Below are positions 8,548 through 17,362 of a stretch of 64,000 nt of DNA, piece by piece. The stretch comes from Bacillus renqingensis (GTDB lineage: Bacteria; Bacillota; Bacilli; Bacillales; Cytobacillaceae), in assembly GCF_016464375.1 (NCBI RefSeq), contig NZ_JADDIU010000011.1, positions 90,784-154,783 of the forward strand. The letters are read 5' to 3'. How positions within the stretch are numbered: the stretch's first letter is position 1; every line of letters starts with the position of its first letter. A program made the translations under genes and the position numbers. Below the pieces are notes generated by a model, which was not told the DNA's origin, did not search any database, and saw only the letters and a program-made list of their open reading frames with translations.

Positions 8548-8760
8548 TTAATTATTCAGTTGTTCATACAGTTCCTCCCACTGCTTCTCAAGTTTCTCTT
8601 TTTCCATATACAATTGTTGCAAGTATTCAAAATCCTGAACTTCTGCTAGCTTTCTTTCCAACTCAGAGATTTTTCGTTCCAACTCTGCTAAATCACCTTC
8701 CAAGTCTTCATATTGGAAGCTCTTATGTTTGGTCGCCTTTTGAGGAGAGGGTGCTTCCTT
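8548..8760 (-). pseudogene. Out-of-frame ABC-F C-terminal coiled coil
   Basis: A second frame carries APSPQKATKHK, then YEDLEGDLAELERKISELERK, ending ELYEQLNN at TAA (8548-8550). This is the normal helical C-terminal extension of ABC-F proteins. It is joined to the main ABC-F frame only if one base is removed near 8750-8766 (the GGAAGGAAG run on the minus strand). Either the gene has a genuine frameshift or the assembly has a one-base error. Confidence 0.75.
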
Positions 8761-10418
8761 CCATCTACTTTTACCTGCTGTGTTTCACTTTTTTTTACGA
8801 TCATTTTCTCCCTGGCCCAATTATAATTCCCTTCGAAACAATGAACCTCTTTCGACTCAATCCAATAAATCTTCTCAAAAAGTTTATTCAGGAAATAACG
8901 ATCATGAGAAACGGCTAAAATCGTCCCATTATAACCTTCAAGTGCTTCTTCTAAAACCTCTCGTGATTCAATATCCAAATGGTTTGTCGGCTCATCTAAA
9001 ATAAGTAAATTAATATCTTGGTACATGAGTTGTGCTAATCGAAGCCTCATTCTTTCTCCCCCGCTAAGCAGAGAAACTTTTCGGAAAACCATATGTCCAA
9101 AAAATAGAAACCTTGCTAAGATCTGTCTAGCTTCTCCCTCCGATACACTGACCTCATTACGAAATGCCTCAATGATTGTTTCATCAGCAATATCAGAGAA
9201 AATGTGTTGAGATAGGTAGCCGATTTTTACGTTACTTCCTATCCTAACTTCTCCTTTATCAGCATGGAGGTGTCCCAAAATCAATTTGATTAAAGTTGAT
9301 TTGCCTGTTCCATTCTCTCCGACAATAGCAGCTCGTTCTTGATAGGTCACATGCATATGGACATCTTCAAATAACTGCTTTTCTCTGAAACGTTTTGAAA
9401 CACCAGTTAGCATAATCACGTCATTTCCGCTTCGATCAGAAGAATCCATCTCAAGAATCATTTTCCTTCGATTTAATAGGGGACGGTTTAGTTTTTCCAT
9501 TCTTTCTAATGCCCTTTCCATACTTCTTGCACGTTTATGAAGACCTTCGTTTGGGGGATAGGCTCTGTTTGCCCATTCTCTTAGCCGTTTGATGGCTTCC
9601 TTCATTTTCTTTATTTTCTTTTGCTGTTCTTCATAAGCATGGAATTCTCTTAGCAGGCGTTCTTCTTTTTCCTTTACAAAACCAGAAAAGTTTGTATGAT
9701 AACACTCGATTTCTCCGTCTTCTAAATCCAAAATCCTATTTACAACTTCATCAAGAAAATAACGGTCATGAGATACAATAACAACCGTTCCACTATAATT
9801 TTGCAAATAGTTTCCAAGCCATTCTACTGCCATTAAATCTAAATGATTGGTCGGTTCGTCCAAAATTAACAGGTCTGGCTTTTTAAGAAGAATAAGTGCT
9901 AAGCCAACCTTTGTCTTTTCACCACCGCTAAGGTCAGAATAGAACTTAACAAGTAGATTAGAAATATTTAGGCCATTAACGATTTTATCAATATTGGCCT
10001 CGATTTCATATCCACCTTTTAATGTGAAATAGTCCTGTAAATCACCATAATCATTGATTAATTTTTCCAATTTCTCACCGTTTGTTTGATTACTCATTTC
10101 CATCTCAAGTTGCTTCATCTTTTCTTCTATTTCTAAAAGTTCTAAGAAGGCGGTTCTTAACACTTCTTTAGTGGTTGATCTGTTTTGAAAGTCTGGAATT
10201 TGGGCAAGATAACCAATTTGAGACCCCTTTTTCCAATGGATTTGACCAGAGTCAGGTGTTTCCTTACCAGATAATAATTTTAATAGCGTAGTCTTACCAC
10301 TTCCATTCCGACCAACTAAGCCAACCCGGTCTTTTTCTTGAATTTCAAATGATATATTTTCAAAAATGGAGCTACCCCCATACATCTTTGTGACTTGATT
10401 TACGCTGCATACAATCAT
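8688..10418 (-). CDS. ABC-F ATPase, probable ribosome-protection type
   Basis: Two ABC ATPase domains in one chain without membrane domains. Domain 1 has Walker A GRNGSGKTT, signature LSGGEKTKVGLAL and Walker B LLILDEPTNHLD; domain 2 has GENGTGKST, LSGGERMRLRLAQ and LLILDEPTNHLD. The helical linker between them acts in the ribosomal E site in this family. Members either confer resistance to lincosamides, pleuromutilins and streptogramins A or act as translation factors. ATG at 10418 follows GGAGGAGG. The last about 24 codons are out of register with the true tail (8548-8760). The regulated leader upstream supports a drug-inducible resistance role, but the drug is not predictable. Confidence 0.85.
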   Translation of the reverse strand: MIVCSVNQVTKMYGGSSIFENISFEIQEKDRVGLVGRNGSGKTTLLKLLSGKETPDSGQIHWKKGSQIGYLAQIPDFQNRSTTKEVLRTAFLELLEIEEKMKQLEMEMSNQTNGEKLEKLINDYGDLQDYFTLKGGYEIEANIDKIVNGLNISNLLVKFYSDLSGGEKTKVGLALILLKKPDLLILDEPTNHLDLMAVEWLGNYLQNYSGTVVIVSHDRYFLDEVVNRILDLEDGEIECYHTNFSGFVKEKEERLLREFHAYEEQQKKIKKMKEAIKRLREWANRAYPPNEGLHKRARSMERALERMEKLNRPLLNRRKMILEMDSSDRSGNDVIMLTGVSKRFREKQLFEDVHMHVTYQERAAIVGENGTGKSTLIKLILGHLHADKGEVRIGSNVKIGYLSQHIFSDIADETIIEAFRNEVSVSEGEARQILARFLFFGHMVFRKVSLLSGGERMRLRLAQLMYQDINLLILDEPTNHLDIESREVLEEALEGYNGTILAVSHDRYFLNKLFEKIYWIESKEVHCFEGNYNWAREKMIVKKSETQQVKVDGRKHPLLKRRPNIRASNMKTWKVI

Positions 10419-10451
10419 GTGTTTTTTTCCTCCTCCGATAAATAACCAAAT

Positions 10452-10492
10452 AAAAAAAGCCATGGGGAACACAGCACTCCCCCATAGCTTTT
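10452..10492 (-). terminator. Attenuator hairpin next to ABC-F ribosome binding site
   Basis: On the minus strand AAAGCTATGGGG pairs with CCCCATGGCTTT and is followed by seven T residues. This is a strong intrinsic terminator ending only about 25 bases before the ABC-F Shine-Dalgarno. A terminator between promoter and gene implies regulated read-through. Confidence 0.8.
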
Positions 10493-10505
10493 AAATGATG
10501 GCATT

Positions 10506-10535
10506 AAAAAAGAAGAGCATGAAAAGCTCCTCTTC
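10506..10535 (-). terminator. First attenuator hairpin in ABC-F leader
   Basis: On the minus strand GAAGAGGAGC (10526-10535) can pair with GCTCTTC (10512-10518) and is followed by TTTTTT. It lies 35 bp after the leader peptide stop, the place expected for a ribosome-stalling-controlled terminator. Confidence 0.7.
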
Positions 10536-10569
10536 AACCGTCGTATATATTGTGGGTTTAGAGATGTTT

Positions 10570-10710
10570 TCACCGTTTTAGATTTGCTATTAAGTTGCTA
10601 AAAAAGGGCATACGTATCCCGTTAGCAACTACAGCAGCAAATTTTGCACGGTTGAGATATAAAAATTCAGTCCAAAAACCGCACACTAAAACAGCTTGAT
10701 TTAACATCAT
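10570..10710 (-). CDS. 46-residue leader peptide of the ABC-F gene
   Basis: Short open frame with an excellent GGAGGTGGG ribosome binding site four bases before ATGATG at 10710/10707, ending TGA at 10570-10572. It starts MMLNQAVLVCGFWTEF and ends FFSNLIANLKR, with no similarity I recognise to a functional protein. Its position, before two intrinsic terminators and the ABC-F gene, fits a regulatory upstream frame whose translation or stalling in the presence of a ribosome-targeting drug would allow antitermination. Confidence 0.65.
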   Translation of the reverse strand: MMLNQAVLVCGFWTEFLYLNRAKFAAVVANGIRMPFFSNLIANLKR

Positions 10711-10817
10711 TACCCACCTCCGTCTCATTGATAGTTAATTACATTTTATTCGTTCCATAATTACTTTTCAAGTTTTTTTAACACAAGTAGTGTTACCTTT
10801 GAAGGTATCCAAAAATT

Positions 10818-11738
10818 CTACACCTTCTTTAAAAATTTCCTTTCCTTAAATGTCTTACGGGTTACCTCAATAAAAGCCTGTAAATGAGCAGTCATCCACT
10901 TATCCTTATGCCATGCAATTTGTGTAAACATTGGGGGTGCAGGGTTTTCCCATGGAAGCTCCATCATTTGACCCGTCTTTATATCTTGTTTCACAACCAT
11001 CGCAGGTAATAGGGCGATTCCGAGTCCTGCGATAACACACTGTTTAATGGCTTCTATACTCACAAATTCGAATTTATTTAAGGGATATACTCCCGCCGAA
11101 CGGAGCAAATCTTCAAATATTGTTCGATAAGAGCAGCCCATCTCTGTAAGCAACATCGTTTCATGCTCAAGGTCCTTTAAACAGATCCTATCTTTAATGT
11201 GCAAAGGGTGACCAGGTGCAGCTACCATTTTTAGCTCGTCTTGAATGAGTGGCTCTACCTTAAGTGGATCTGCTGGTTTACATAAATCCATTATAAAGGC
11301 CAAATCAAGTGTACCTTCAAGTAACTGCTTCCTTGCAATTTCATCCGAATGGGCCGGTTTAAACACAAGTTTAACATTAGGATATTGGCTCTTAAACTCC
11401 TTTAAGATAGGAGGAAGCCGGTACGTACATTGACTTTCTTGTGCCCCGATGATAAGAGTGCCACTCGCTTCTTTATCACCTCTAATAGCCATCTTTGCAT
11501 CATCGTTCAATTTAATCATTTTATCAGCGTATAACTTAAATTTGCGACCAGCTTCAGTTAAAATAAGGCGTTTGCCCAACCGTTCAAATAATGGTGTTCC
11601 AAGTTCAACTTCAAGCGTTTTAATTTGAGCCGTTACACTGGATTGAGCAAAATTTAGCATTTTAGCCGTTTGCGTAAAGTTTAAGTTTTCAGCAGCGGTT
11701 TTAAACGTCATTAATTGTTTGATTTCCACCTTTTTCAC
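10818..11738 (-). CDS. LysR-type transcriptional regulator
   Basis: 306-residue full-length LysR protein. The N-terminal winged helix-turn-helix (LMTFKTAAENLNFTQTAKMLNFAQSSVTAQIKTLE) is followed by the linker helix and an inducer-binding domain containing CVIAGLGIALLPAMVV. It is divergently transcribed from the broken oxidoreductase gene at 11874, about 135 bp away. That arrangement is the usual one for a LysR regulator and its target, so the reductase is the likely regulated gene. The inducer is unknown. Confidence 0.9.
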   Translation of the reverse strand: MKKVEIKQLMTFKTAAENLNFTQTAKMLNFAQSSVTAQIKTLEVELGTPLFERLGKRLILTEAGRKFKLYADKMIKLNDDAKMAIRGDKEASGTLIIGAQESQCTYRLPPILKEFKSQYPNVKLVFKPAHSDEIARKQLLEGTLDLAFIMDLCKPADPLKVEPLIQDELKMVAAPGHPLHIKDRICLKDLEHETMLLTEMGCSYRTIFEDLLRSAGVYPLNKFEFVSIEAIKQCVIAGLGIALLPAMVVKQDIKTGQMMELPWENPAPPMFTQIAWHKDKWMTAHLQAFIEVTRKTFKERKFLKKV

Positions 11739-11873
11739 CCCATTACCGCCTCTAAATCGTTATTACCGATTGATTCCATCGAAACAATCATCTGTATTGA
11801 TTTATAATTCCATTGTAAACTGTAAATAATCAAGCTGCAAGTTAAGACAACATAATAAAGGAGTGTATGGATA

Positions 11874-12434
11874 ATGACCATTGTAGTAATTTACGGGGGA
11901 ACTCGCCAAAACGGTAATACAGAAATCCTAACCAATCAAGTAATTTAAGGAATCACTACAGAAAAAGTCTATTTAAGGGATTATCACATTCAACCAATTG
12001 AAGATTTACGACATGCAGAAGGCGGGTTTGATGAAGTCAACGATGATTATAATTCCATTATTGATCGTATTATCCCCCATGACATCCTTATATTTGCGAC
12101 ACCTATTTATTGGTATAGCATGTCAGGTACAATGAAAAACTTTATTGATCGTTGGTCACAAACATTAAAGGATATTCAATATCCCCATTTTAAAAATACA
12201 ATGGCAAACAAAAAAGCCTATGTGATTGCCGTAGGGGGAGATAAACCATGTATAAAAGGGTTGCCGATGATTCAACAGTTTCAGTATATTTTTGATTTTA
12301 TCGGGATTTCATTCGAAGGCTATATTCTTGGAAGTGGAAACAGACCGGGTGATGTATATGTCGACAAAGAAGCATTTTTTGCGGCAGGCGAGCTACAAAA
12401 GAAACTCTATATGTATGTAAAGAATTGTGATTAA
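11874..12434 (+). pseudogene. Flavodoxin-type NAD(P)H oxidoreductase with nonsense codon
   Basis: Reading from ATG 11874 (AAGGAG upstream) gives MTIVVIYGGTRQNGNTEIL, the FMN-phosphate binding start of NADPH-dependent FMN reductase/flavodoxin-like enzymes (YwqN type). An in-frame TAA at 11946-11948 interrupts it. The same frame then continues without other defects through ATPIYWYSMSGTMKNFIDRW to the normal end at 12434. A single C-to-T change (CAA to TAA) explains the break. The intact downstream ATG at 12120 would start after the flavin-binding loop and is unlikely to give an active enzyme. The neighbouring LysR probably regulated it. Confidence 0.8.
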
Positions 12435-12435
12435 G

Positions 12436-12552
12436 AAAAGCGTAAGCGCCTTGGTCAGCCTAAAGGCTAGCATAAGACGGTCCTGAATAGAAGGCGCTCT
12501 TTGCCTTCAATTCAGGAGTGGCTGTAGACCATAGAGGCGCTAGGTGCTTCAA
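12436..12552. repeat. Bacillus-type structured extragenic repeat
   Basis: About 115 bp with nested inverted repeats. The outer arms contain AGCGCCTTGGTC and GACCATAGAGGCGCT, and an inner pair is GAATAGAAGGCGC/GCCTTCAATTC. GC content is above the flanks. The AAAAGCG(Y)AAGCGCC-type start is familiar from dispersed intergenic repeats of Bacillaceae. It could be a small non-autonomous element or encode a structured RNA. It has no coding frame. Confidence 0.5.
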
Positions 12553-12652
12553 TTAATTAAAACCCATAGCCCTTAATCTTAGATTTATTGGTTCTTCAAG
12601 TCTTCCGTACGCAATTGGAGTTATTTTCCATTATAATCTCTCTAAATTTTTG

Positions 12653-13891
12653 TTATGCAGTTTGTTTGATTTCAACTTTCTTGCCTTCCTTTCGGCGCTT
12701 TCTGTAATCAGCTGCCGCCGTAAATAGGACGTCCGTAGAGGAATTGAGTGCTGTTTCACATGAGTCCTGTATTACTCCGACGATAAAGCCTACACCAACT
12801 ACCTTCATCGCAACGTCGGCTGGAATCCCGAATAAGCTGCATGCGAGCGGAATTAGCAATAAGGAACCGCCGGAAACCCCTGAAGCTCCGCAAGCACATA
12901 CTGCTGACAATACGCTGAGGATGATGGCTGTGGGGATGTCCACTTGAATGCCGAGTGTATGAACGGCTGCAAGTGTCAAAACCGAAATTGTAACAGCTGC
13001 ACCAGCCATATTGATGGTGGCCCCTAATGGAATCGAAACAGAATAGGTATCTTTATCCAAACCAAGCTTTTCACATAATTTCATATTGACAGGAATGTTT
13101 GCCGCTGAACTACGTGTAAAGAATGCTGTAATTCCACTTTCCTTTAAGCACTTAAATACAAGCGGGAATGGGTTTTGGCGAGTAGCCGCATACACAATAA
13201 TTGGGTTAACAACTACAGCAACAAAGACCATACAGCCAACCAAAACAACAAGTAATTTTCCATAGCTCAGCAGGGACTCAATTCCATTTGTCGTAATTGA
13301 TTCAAATACTAGACCCATAATGCCTAGCGGTGCAAACTTGATCACCCATGTAACGATTTTGGAAATAGCATCGGAAAAATTAGATATCATTGTTTTTGTC
13401 GTATCTGAGGTGTTTTTTAATGCAAATCCCAGAACTATTGCCCAAGATAATATTCCGATATAGTTCGCCTTAACAATTGCATTGACCGGGTTATCCACAA
13501 CATTGAGCAGTAATGTTTTGAGAACCTCTGTTACCCCTCCAGGAGCTGTCATATTCTCTGCACCAGCTCCTAGTTTTAGGCTTACAGGGAATATAAAGCT
13601 TACTATAACCGCAATAAGTCCAGCTAAAAAGGTGCCTAAAAGATAAAGGACGATAATGGATTTCATATTCGTTTGGTGGCCGCTCTTATGCTGCGCGATG
13701 GCTGACATTACTAAGAAAAGTACCAATACAGGTGCAACGGCTTTCAATGCACCTACAAATAATGAACCAAAAATGACAATTGGTTTTACTGGCTCCGGAA
13801 TCGTTAATGCTAGGACAATCCCAATGATCAATCCTACAATGATTTGTTTAACCAGACTCAATTGCCTCCACTTTTTCAAAAAAATTTTCAT
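12653..13891 (-). CDS. sstT: Sodium:serine/threonine symporter SstT
   Basis: 412-residue dicarboxylate/amino acid:cation symporter (DAACS) family protein importing serine and threonine with sodium. Eight or more hydrophobic segments are visible. The hairpin motifs [14 protein letters not shown] and [16 protein letters not shown] and the late [16 protein letters not shown] and [14 protein letters not shown] match SstT. The start is ATG at 13891 after CAAGGGGG; the longer reading from 13936 lacks a site. It appears monocistronic. Confidence 0.9.
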   Translation of the reverse strand: MKIFLKKWRQLSLVKQIIVGLIIGIVLALTIPEPVKPIVIFGSLFVGALKAVAPVLVLFLVMSAIAQHKSGHQTNMKSIIVLYLLGTFLAGLIAVIVSFIFPVSLKLGAGAENMTAPGGVTEVLKTLLLNVVDNPVNAIVKANYIGILSWAIVLGFALKNTSDTTKTMISNFSDAISKIVTWVIKFAPLGIMGLVFESITTNGIESLLSYGKLLVVLVGCMVFVAVVVNPIIVYAATRQNPFPLVFKCLKESGITAFFTRSSAANIPVNMKLCEKLGLDKDTYSVSIPLGATINMAGAAVTISVLTLAAVHTLGIQVDIPTAIILSVLSAVCACGASGVSGGSLLLIPLACSLFGIPADVAMKVVGVGFIVGVIQDSCETALNSSTDVLFTAAADYRKRRKEGKKVEIKQTA

Positions 13892-13936
13892 TATGGTTCC
13901 CCCTTGTAATCCAAATCTGCTTCTCCGGAGTCTCAA

Positions 13937-14338
13937 ACATTTAACAAAACTATTTTTACAATATATAATATTTTAATGAATTTTTAGATATTTTGCAATA
14001 ATGTTTTTATATTGTGATAATTGGAAGATTCAAAAGCAGTACATGAATATAATTATTATATATATAGTAAATTATTATTAAAGCAGAAAAAAGGTCGGAT
14101 TTCCGCTTCCAAAGAAAACTAGTAAAAGACAACTAACCAATTGACTGACGCTCTGTAGTCTTACTAAAGAATAATAGATATATCAATTCACAAGTTAGAC
14201 CTATATAAATATGCTATTGAAAAAATAAAACCGGTAATGAATGAACTAATGGTTATAGAAGATAATCCTGTAACGCAATAAGATAAAATGCTGCTAATAA
14301 AAGTAAACAACAACCATTTTACGGAAGATGGTAAATTT
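13937..14338. other. Intergenic region, no gene recognised
   Basis: About 400 AT-rich bases between sstT and the SpoIIP-like gene. A short plus-strand frame near 14180-14278 (ending EDNPVTQ) has no start site and is not recognised. A CTCCGGAG palindrome lies in the sstT leader at about 13922-13929. Nothing else is supported. Confidence 0.4.
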
Positions 14339-15493
14339 TTAACCATTCCCATTTACTTCCTTTGCCTTATTCAATTTCCAATAATAATCAGCAAGTATAT
14401 CCGAAAATACATCAATTGTATTATTGAGTTCCTCTAAATTATTATCTACTCCACCAAGTTCTAACACTATTGCCTTATTAGATATATCTTGATTATATAC
14501 ACCGTTTCCATCGCTATATGTTTTAAGAAAAATCCCTCTACTAATACCTGGATACTTTTTTTCTAATTCTTTGTTAATGATTTTGGCAAATTCCAGATTT
14601 TCAATATAATTTTTGTTTTCTTTTCCTACCACAAAATAGAGCCTTGCATAATTTACTCCACCAATTTTTTTAGTAGTAATATTTTTAGGGGCTGAGTCAC
14701 GATGAAGATCAATCAGATAATGTAAATCATTGTTATGAGCAATAGCTTCTTTTACAATTTCTCGTGATTCTGTGTATGCTTTTGTTGAATTCCATCCTTT
14801 TTTCTTTAACTCTTGAGTCATATTTGTTTTATTATGCTCCACGCCAATTCCTTTATTTATTAAATTATTTGCCAAACGTTGACCTAATCCAACCACATTT
14901 ACTCTCTCATCAGAGCTTATTGCGTCGTTAGCTTTCTTAGCATTTTCCAAAAGCGGAAGAAATGATTCCCAACTGTGAGTGTGGTAAATGAATACTGTTT
15001 TATGTTGTGGGTTGGTTTTTGATTGATTATCATCCGCAGGTGGACTTTGTTTTAATAACCTCTCTGCAGCTTTTCTCTCATTAAGTAAAACCTCCATTGG
15101 AGGTGCCGATTCATTTGGAAGATTCCTAAGATCTGTCCCTTCTCCAGCCACTACTATTTCTGTGTCATACATACTTAAGCCAGGTAATTCATTTCCTAAA
15201 AACGTTCTTGCATCTGTTGGTTTAATGGCTGTTGCTACTTGAAAAGCTAAATTTGTCATTTTTGATACAGTGAAAACAGGTTTGTTTATTTCTGGGAAAA
15301 AGGTATGGTTTTCAGCTTTAAAAAAATGTACAAAAAGTTTTTCTGTATTTAAAATACGAATTGAATTGTTGATATTAAGAGATTTAACCTTAATATCTAG
15401 CAAAACAATAGTAGAAATAACAAGAAACATAAATAATATTAATAGTAAAGATTGATAAACATACTTTAGAGAAAATTTTTTACCTGACTTCAT
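14339..15493 (-). CDS. SpoIIP-like N-acetylmuramoyl-L-alanine amidase
   Basis: About 384 residues with one N-terminal membrane anchor (SLLLILFMFLVISTIVLL) and an extracytoplasmic SpoIIP domain. The zinc-amidase motifs are visible: VFIYHTHSWESFLP, YLIDLHRDSAP and AIVLELGGVDNN, supplying the His, Glu and Asp residues. SpoIIP cooperates with SpoIID and SpoIIM in septal peptidoglycan degradation and engulfment in sporulation. ATG 15493 was chosen because GGAGGG precedes it. The canonical spoIIP lies beside gpr, which is not here, so this may be a second paralogue. Confidence 0.85.
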   Translation of the reverse strand: MKSGKKFSLKYVYQSLLLILFMFLVISTIVLLDIKVKSLNINNSIRILNTEKLFVHFFKAENHTFFPEINKPVFTVSKMTNLAFQVATAIKPTDARTFLGNELPGLSMYDTEIVVAGEGTDLRNLPNESAPPMEVLLNERKAAERLLKQSPPADDNQSKTNPQHKTVFIYHTHSWESFLPLLENAKKANDAISSDERVNVVGLGQRLANNLINKGIGVEHNKTNMTQELKKKGWNSTKAYTESREIVKEAIAHNNDLHYLIDLHRDSAPKNITTKKIGGVNYARLYFVVGKENKNYIENLEFAKIINKELEKKYPGISRGIFLKTYSDGNGVYNQDISNKAIVLELGGVDNNLEELNNTIDVFSDILADYYWKLNKAKEVNGNG

Positions 15494-15731
15494 TAATAAT
15501 CCCTCCATTCACATTTGTATGAATTAAGAAGATATTGTATGATAATTCTTTGCTAGATAACACCACCGGAGTAATGAATAAATAAATTTAACTGTTTAGT
15601 AACATCAAAATAGACACTAAAATTTCCAAAGGACTGACAACCTTAAAATCACGCTTTTCCTCTTGGGGAAAAATCTTTTACTTTCTTTCCAGTATAAACT
15701 TGCTTATAATGTTTATATAAATTAAATCAAC

Positions 15732-15823
15732 GTAACCACAAGGGGAGCTTTTTCGCTGAGAGTGAACAAGTTTGTTCTGACCCTTTGAACCTGTTAGATA
15801 ATTCTAGCGCAGGGATGTGGAAT
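15732..15823 (+). promoter_or_regulatory. TPP riboswitch (THI box)
   Basis: The conserved thi-box elements appear in order: ACCACAAGGGGAGC, GCTGAGAGTG, GACCCTTTGAACCTG, TTAGATAAT, CTAGCGCAGGGATGTGG. It lies upstream of thiT and would reduce thiT expression when thiamine pyrophosphate is bound. Confidence 0.95.
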
Positions 15824-15859
15824 GGATCAGGTTGTCTTTCTTTTTCTTTGACAAAATGT

Positions 15860-15902
15860 TCCCCCTTGAGGTGCGTTTCAATTATTCCAAGGGGGATTTT
15901 TT
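15860..15902 (+). terminator. Riboswitch expression platform hairpin
   Basis: TCCCCCTTG (15860-15868) pairs with CAAGGGGGA (15888-15896) and is followed by TTTTTT directly before the ATG at 15903. The second arm contains the only Shine-Dalgarno of thiT (AAGGGGGA), so the hairpin could block transcription, translation initiation or both. Confidence 0.85.
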
Positions 15903-16487
15903 ATGAAAAAGTTAAGTTTAACAGCCATAATGGAAATAGCTATTTTTGCTGCTTTTGCTATTGTCTTAGATATGCTTCCATCGATTAAGCTATCGCCATC
16001 CATTTCGATTTCTTTTGCAATGGTGCCAATCTTCATTGTTGCATTTCGCTGGGGTGTCCGTGCCGGCTGTTTCGCCGGACTACTTTGGGGGATTTTGCAA
16101 ATTCTCACAGGGGACGCTTGGATTGTGACACCCTTACAAGCCTTTATAGAATACTTTATTGCCTTTACATGTATCGGATTTTCTGGATTATTTGCCCCAA
16201 TCATTCAAAGGAATTTTCAACGGCAAATGAAAAAGAAAGCCATCTCATGGGCTATTGCGGCAATTTTTGTAGGTAGTTTAGCCCGCTATATTTGGCATTT
16301 TATTGCCGGGGTTATCTACTTTAAAAAGTATGCACCTAAAGGGGTATCACCGCTGTGGTTTTCATTTAGTGCGAACGGCATCACGATGTTGGGAACAGCT
16401 GTACTTTGTTCAGTCATTCTCGGGCTTTTAGTTTCAGTTTCGCCTCAATTAATTGTTCGTAAAAAAATAGTGTCTAGACCCAGTTAA
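15903..16487 (+). CDS. thiT: Energy-coupled thiamine transporter ThiT
   Basis: 194-residue S-component of an ECF-type vitamin importer that binds thiamine and works with the shared EcfA/EcfA'/EcfT module encoded elsewhere. It has six hydrophobic segments; the conserved LSPSISISFAMVPIF, RWGVRAGCFAGLLWGILQ and SLARYIWHFIAGVIYF elements are typical of ThiT (YuaJ). Placement directly behind a TPP riboswitch independently supports thiamine as the substrate. Confidence 0.93.
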   Translation: MKKLSLTAIMEIAIFAAFAIVLDMLPSIKLSPSISISFAMVPIFIVAFRWGVRAGCFAGLLWGILQILTGDAWIVTPLQAFIEYFIAFTCIGFSGLFAPIIQRNFQRQMKKKAISWAIAAIFVGSLARYIWHFIAGVIYFKKYAPKGVSPLWFSFSANGITMLGTAVLCSVILGLLVSVSPQLIVRKKIVSRPS

Positions 16488-16521
16488 AAGAATAAGTAAT
16501 GGAATCAGTTTCCTGGACGAT

Positions 16522-16560
16522 AAAAAATCTTCCTTTACAAATGAAGGAAGATTTTTTTTA
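16522..16560. terminator. Bidirectional terminator between thiT and SDR gene
   Basis: AAAAAATCTTCCTTT pairs with AAGGAAGATTTTTTTT around a short loop, with T-runs on both strands. It separates the convergent thiT (+) and SDR (-) genes. Confidence 0.9.
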
Positions 16561-16591
16561 CTGTTGATTCAATAATTATTTAAATCTTGAT

Positions 16592-17362
16592 TTACATGAA
16601 TTTGCTTAGATCCGGATAACCACTTACAGCCCAGGCACCATCAACAACAAGACTTGCACCGTTCACATAGGAAGCATCATCACTAACTAAAAATAATGAT
16701 GGTCCTGCTATTTCATCTGGTTCAGCAGCCCGTCTCATCGGAATGCGTTCCATATATGCTTCATTAATCGCTTCAACATCAGTTAACCCACTTGTCAAAG
16801 GAGTTGCAACCAATCCTGGGAGAATGGCATTTACCCGGATATTATGCTGGGCAAGTTCTAAAGCAGCATTTTTAGTTAGCATTTCAACTCCTGCCTTCGC
16901 CGAAGAATAAGCTGCTCCATAAAACATTGGTACATGTGCATTTAATGAGGCAACGTTTACAATGGCACCTCCCCCATGGTCTTTCATGTATTTGGCTTCA
17001 TGCTTTAAAGATAAAAATACACCTTTCAAGCATAAATCTACCGTAAAATCCCAATCCGCTTCACTTTGATCAACTATTGCACCTGGCTTTGAGGCTCCTG
17101 CAACATTGAATGCATAATCAAGTTTTCCAAATACATCAACGGTTTTTTTGACTAACCCTTCAATATCAGCTTCTTTCGTTACATCAGTGACACAACCAAT
17201 TAAATAGCCATTATGATTGTCTTCAAGCTCTTTTAATTTCTCACCATTCAAATCTGCAACAGCTACTTTTACACCAGCATTTATTAGACGTTGAACAATC
17301 GCAAAACCAATCCCAGATGCTCCTCCAGTCACAACCGCAACCTTACCTGATGAAATTCCCAT
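16592..17362 (-). CDS. Short-chain dehydrogenase/reductase (SDR)
   Basis: 256-residue classical SDR. It has the NAD(P) motif TGGASGIG at residues 12-19, the acidic strand end VAVADLNGEKL (favouring NAD), NVAGA, the serine in NVASLNA and the catalytic YSSAKAG. The C-terminal GASLVVDGAW is typical. It oxidises or reduces an alcohol/ketone that cannot be predicted. It stands alone between thiT and the CRISPR-Cas remnant and marks the host side of the accessory region. Confidence 0.88.
   Translation of the reverse strand: MGISSGKVAVVTGGASGIGFAIVQRLINAGVKVAVADLNGEKLKELEDNHNGYLIGCVTDVTKEADIEGLVKKTVDVFGKLDYAFNVAGASKPGAIVDQSEADWDFTVDLCLKGVFLSLKHEAKYMKDHGGGAIVNVASLNAHVPMFYGAAYSSAKAGVEMLTKNAALELAQHNIRVNAILPGLVATPLTSGLTDVEAINEAYMERIPMRRAAEPDEIAGPSLFLVSDDASYVNGASLVVDGAWAVSGYPDLSKFM

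Noticed and set aside
14180..14278. Plus-strand fragment ending EDNPVTQ
   Set aside because: No start codon with a ribosome binding site and no recognised family.
15878..16204. 108-codon minus-strand frame over thiT
   Set aside because: Antisense shadow of thiT; the riboswitch and membrane-protein pattern support the plus strand.
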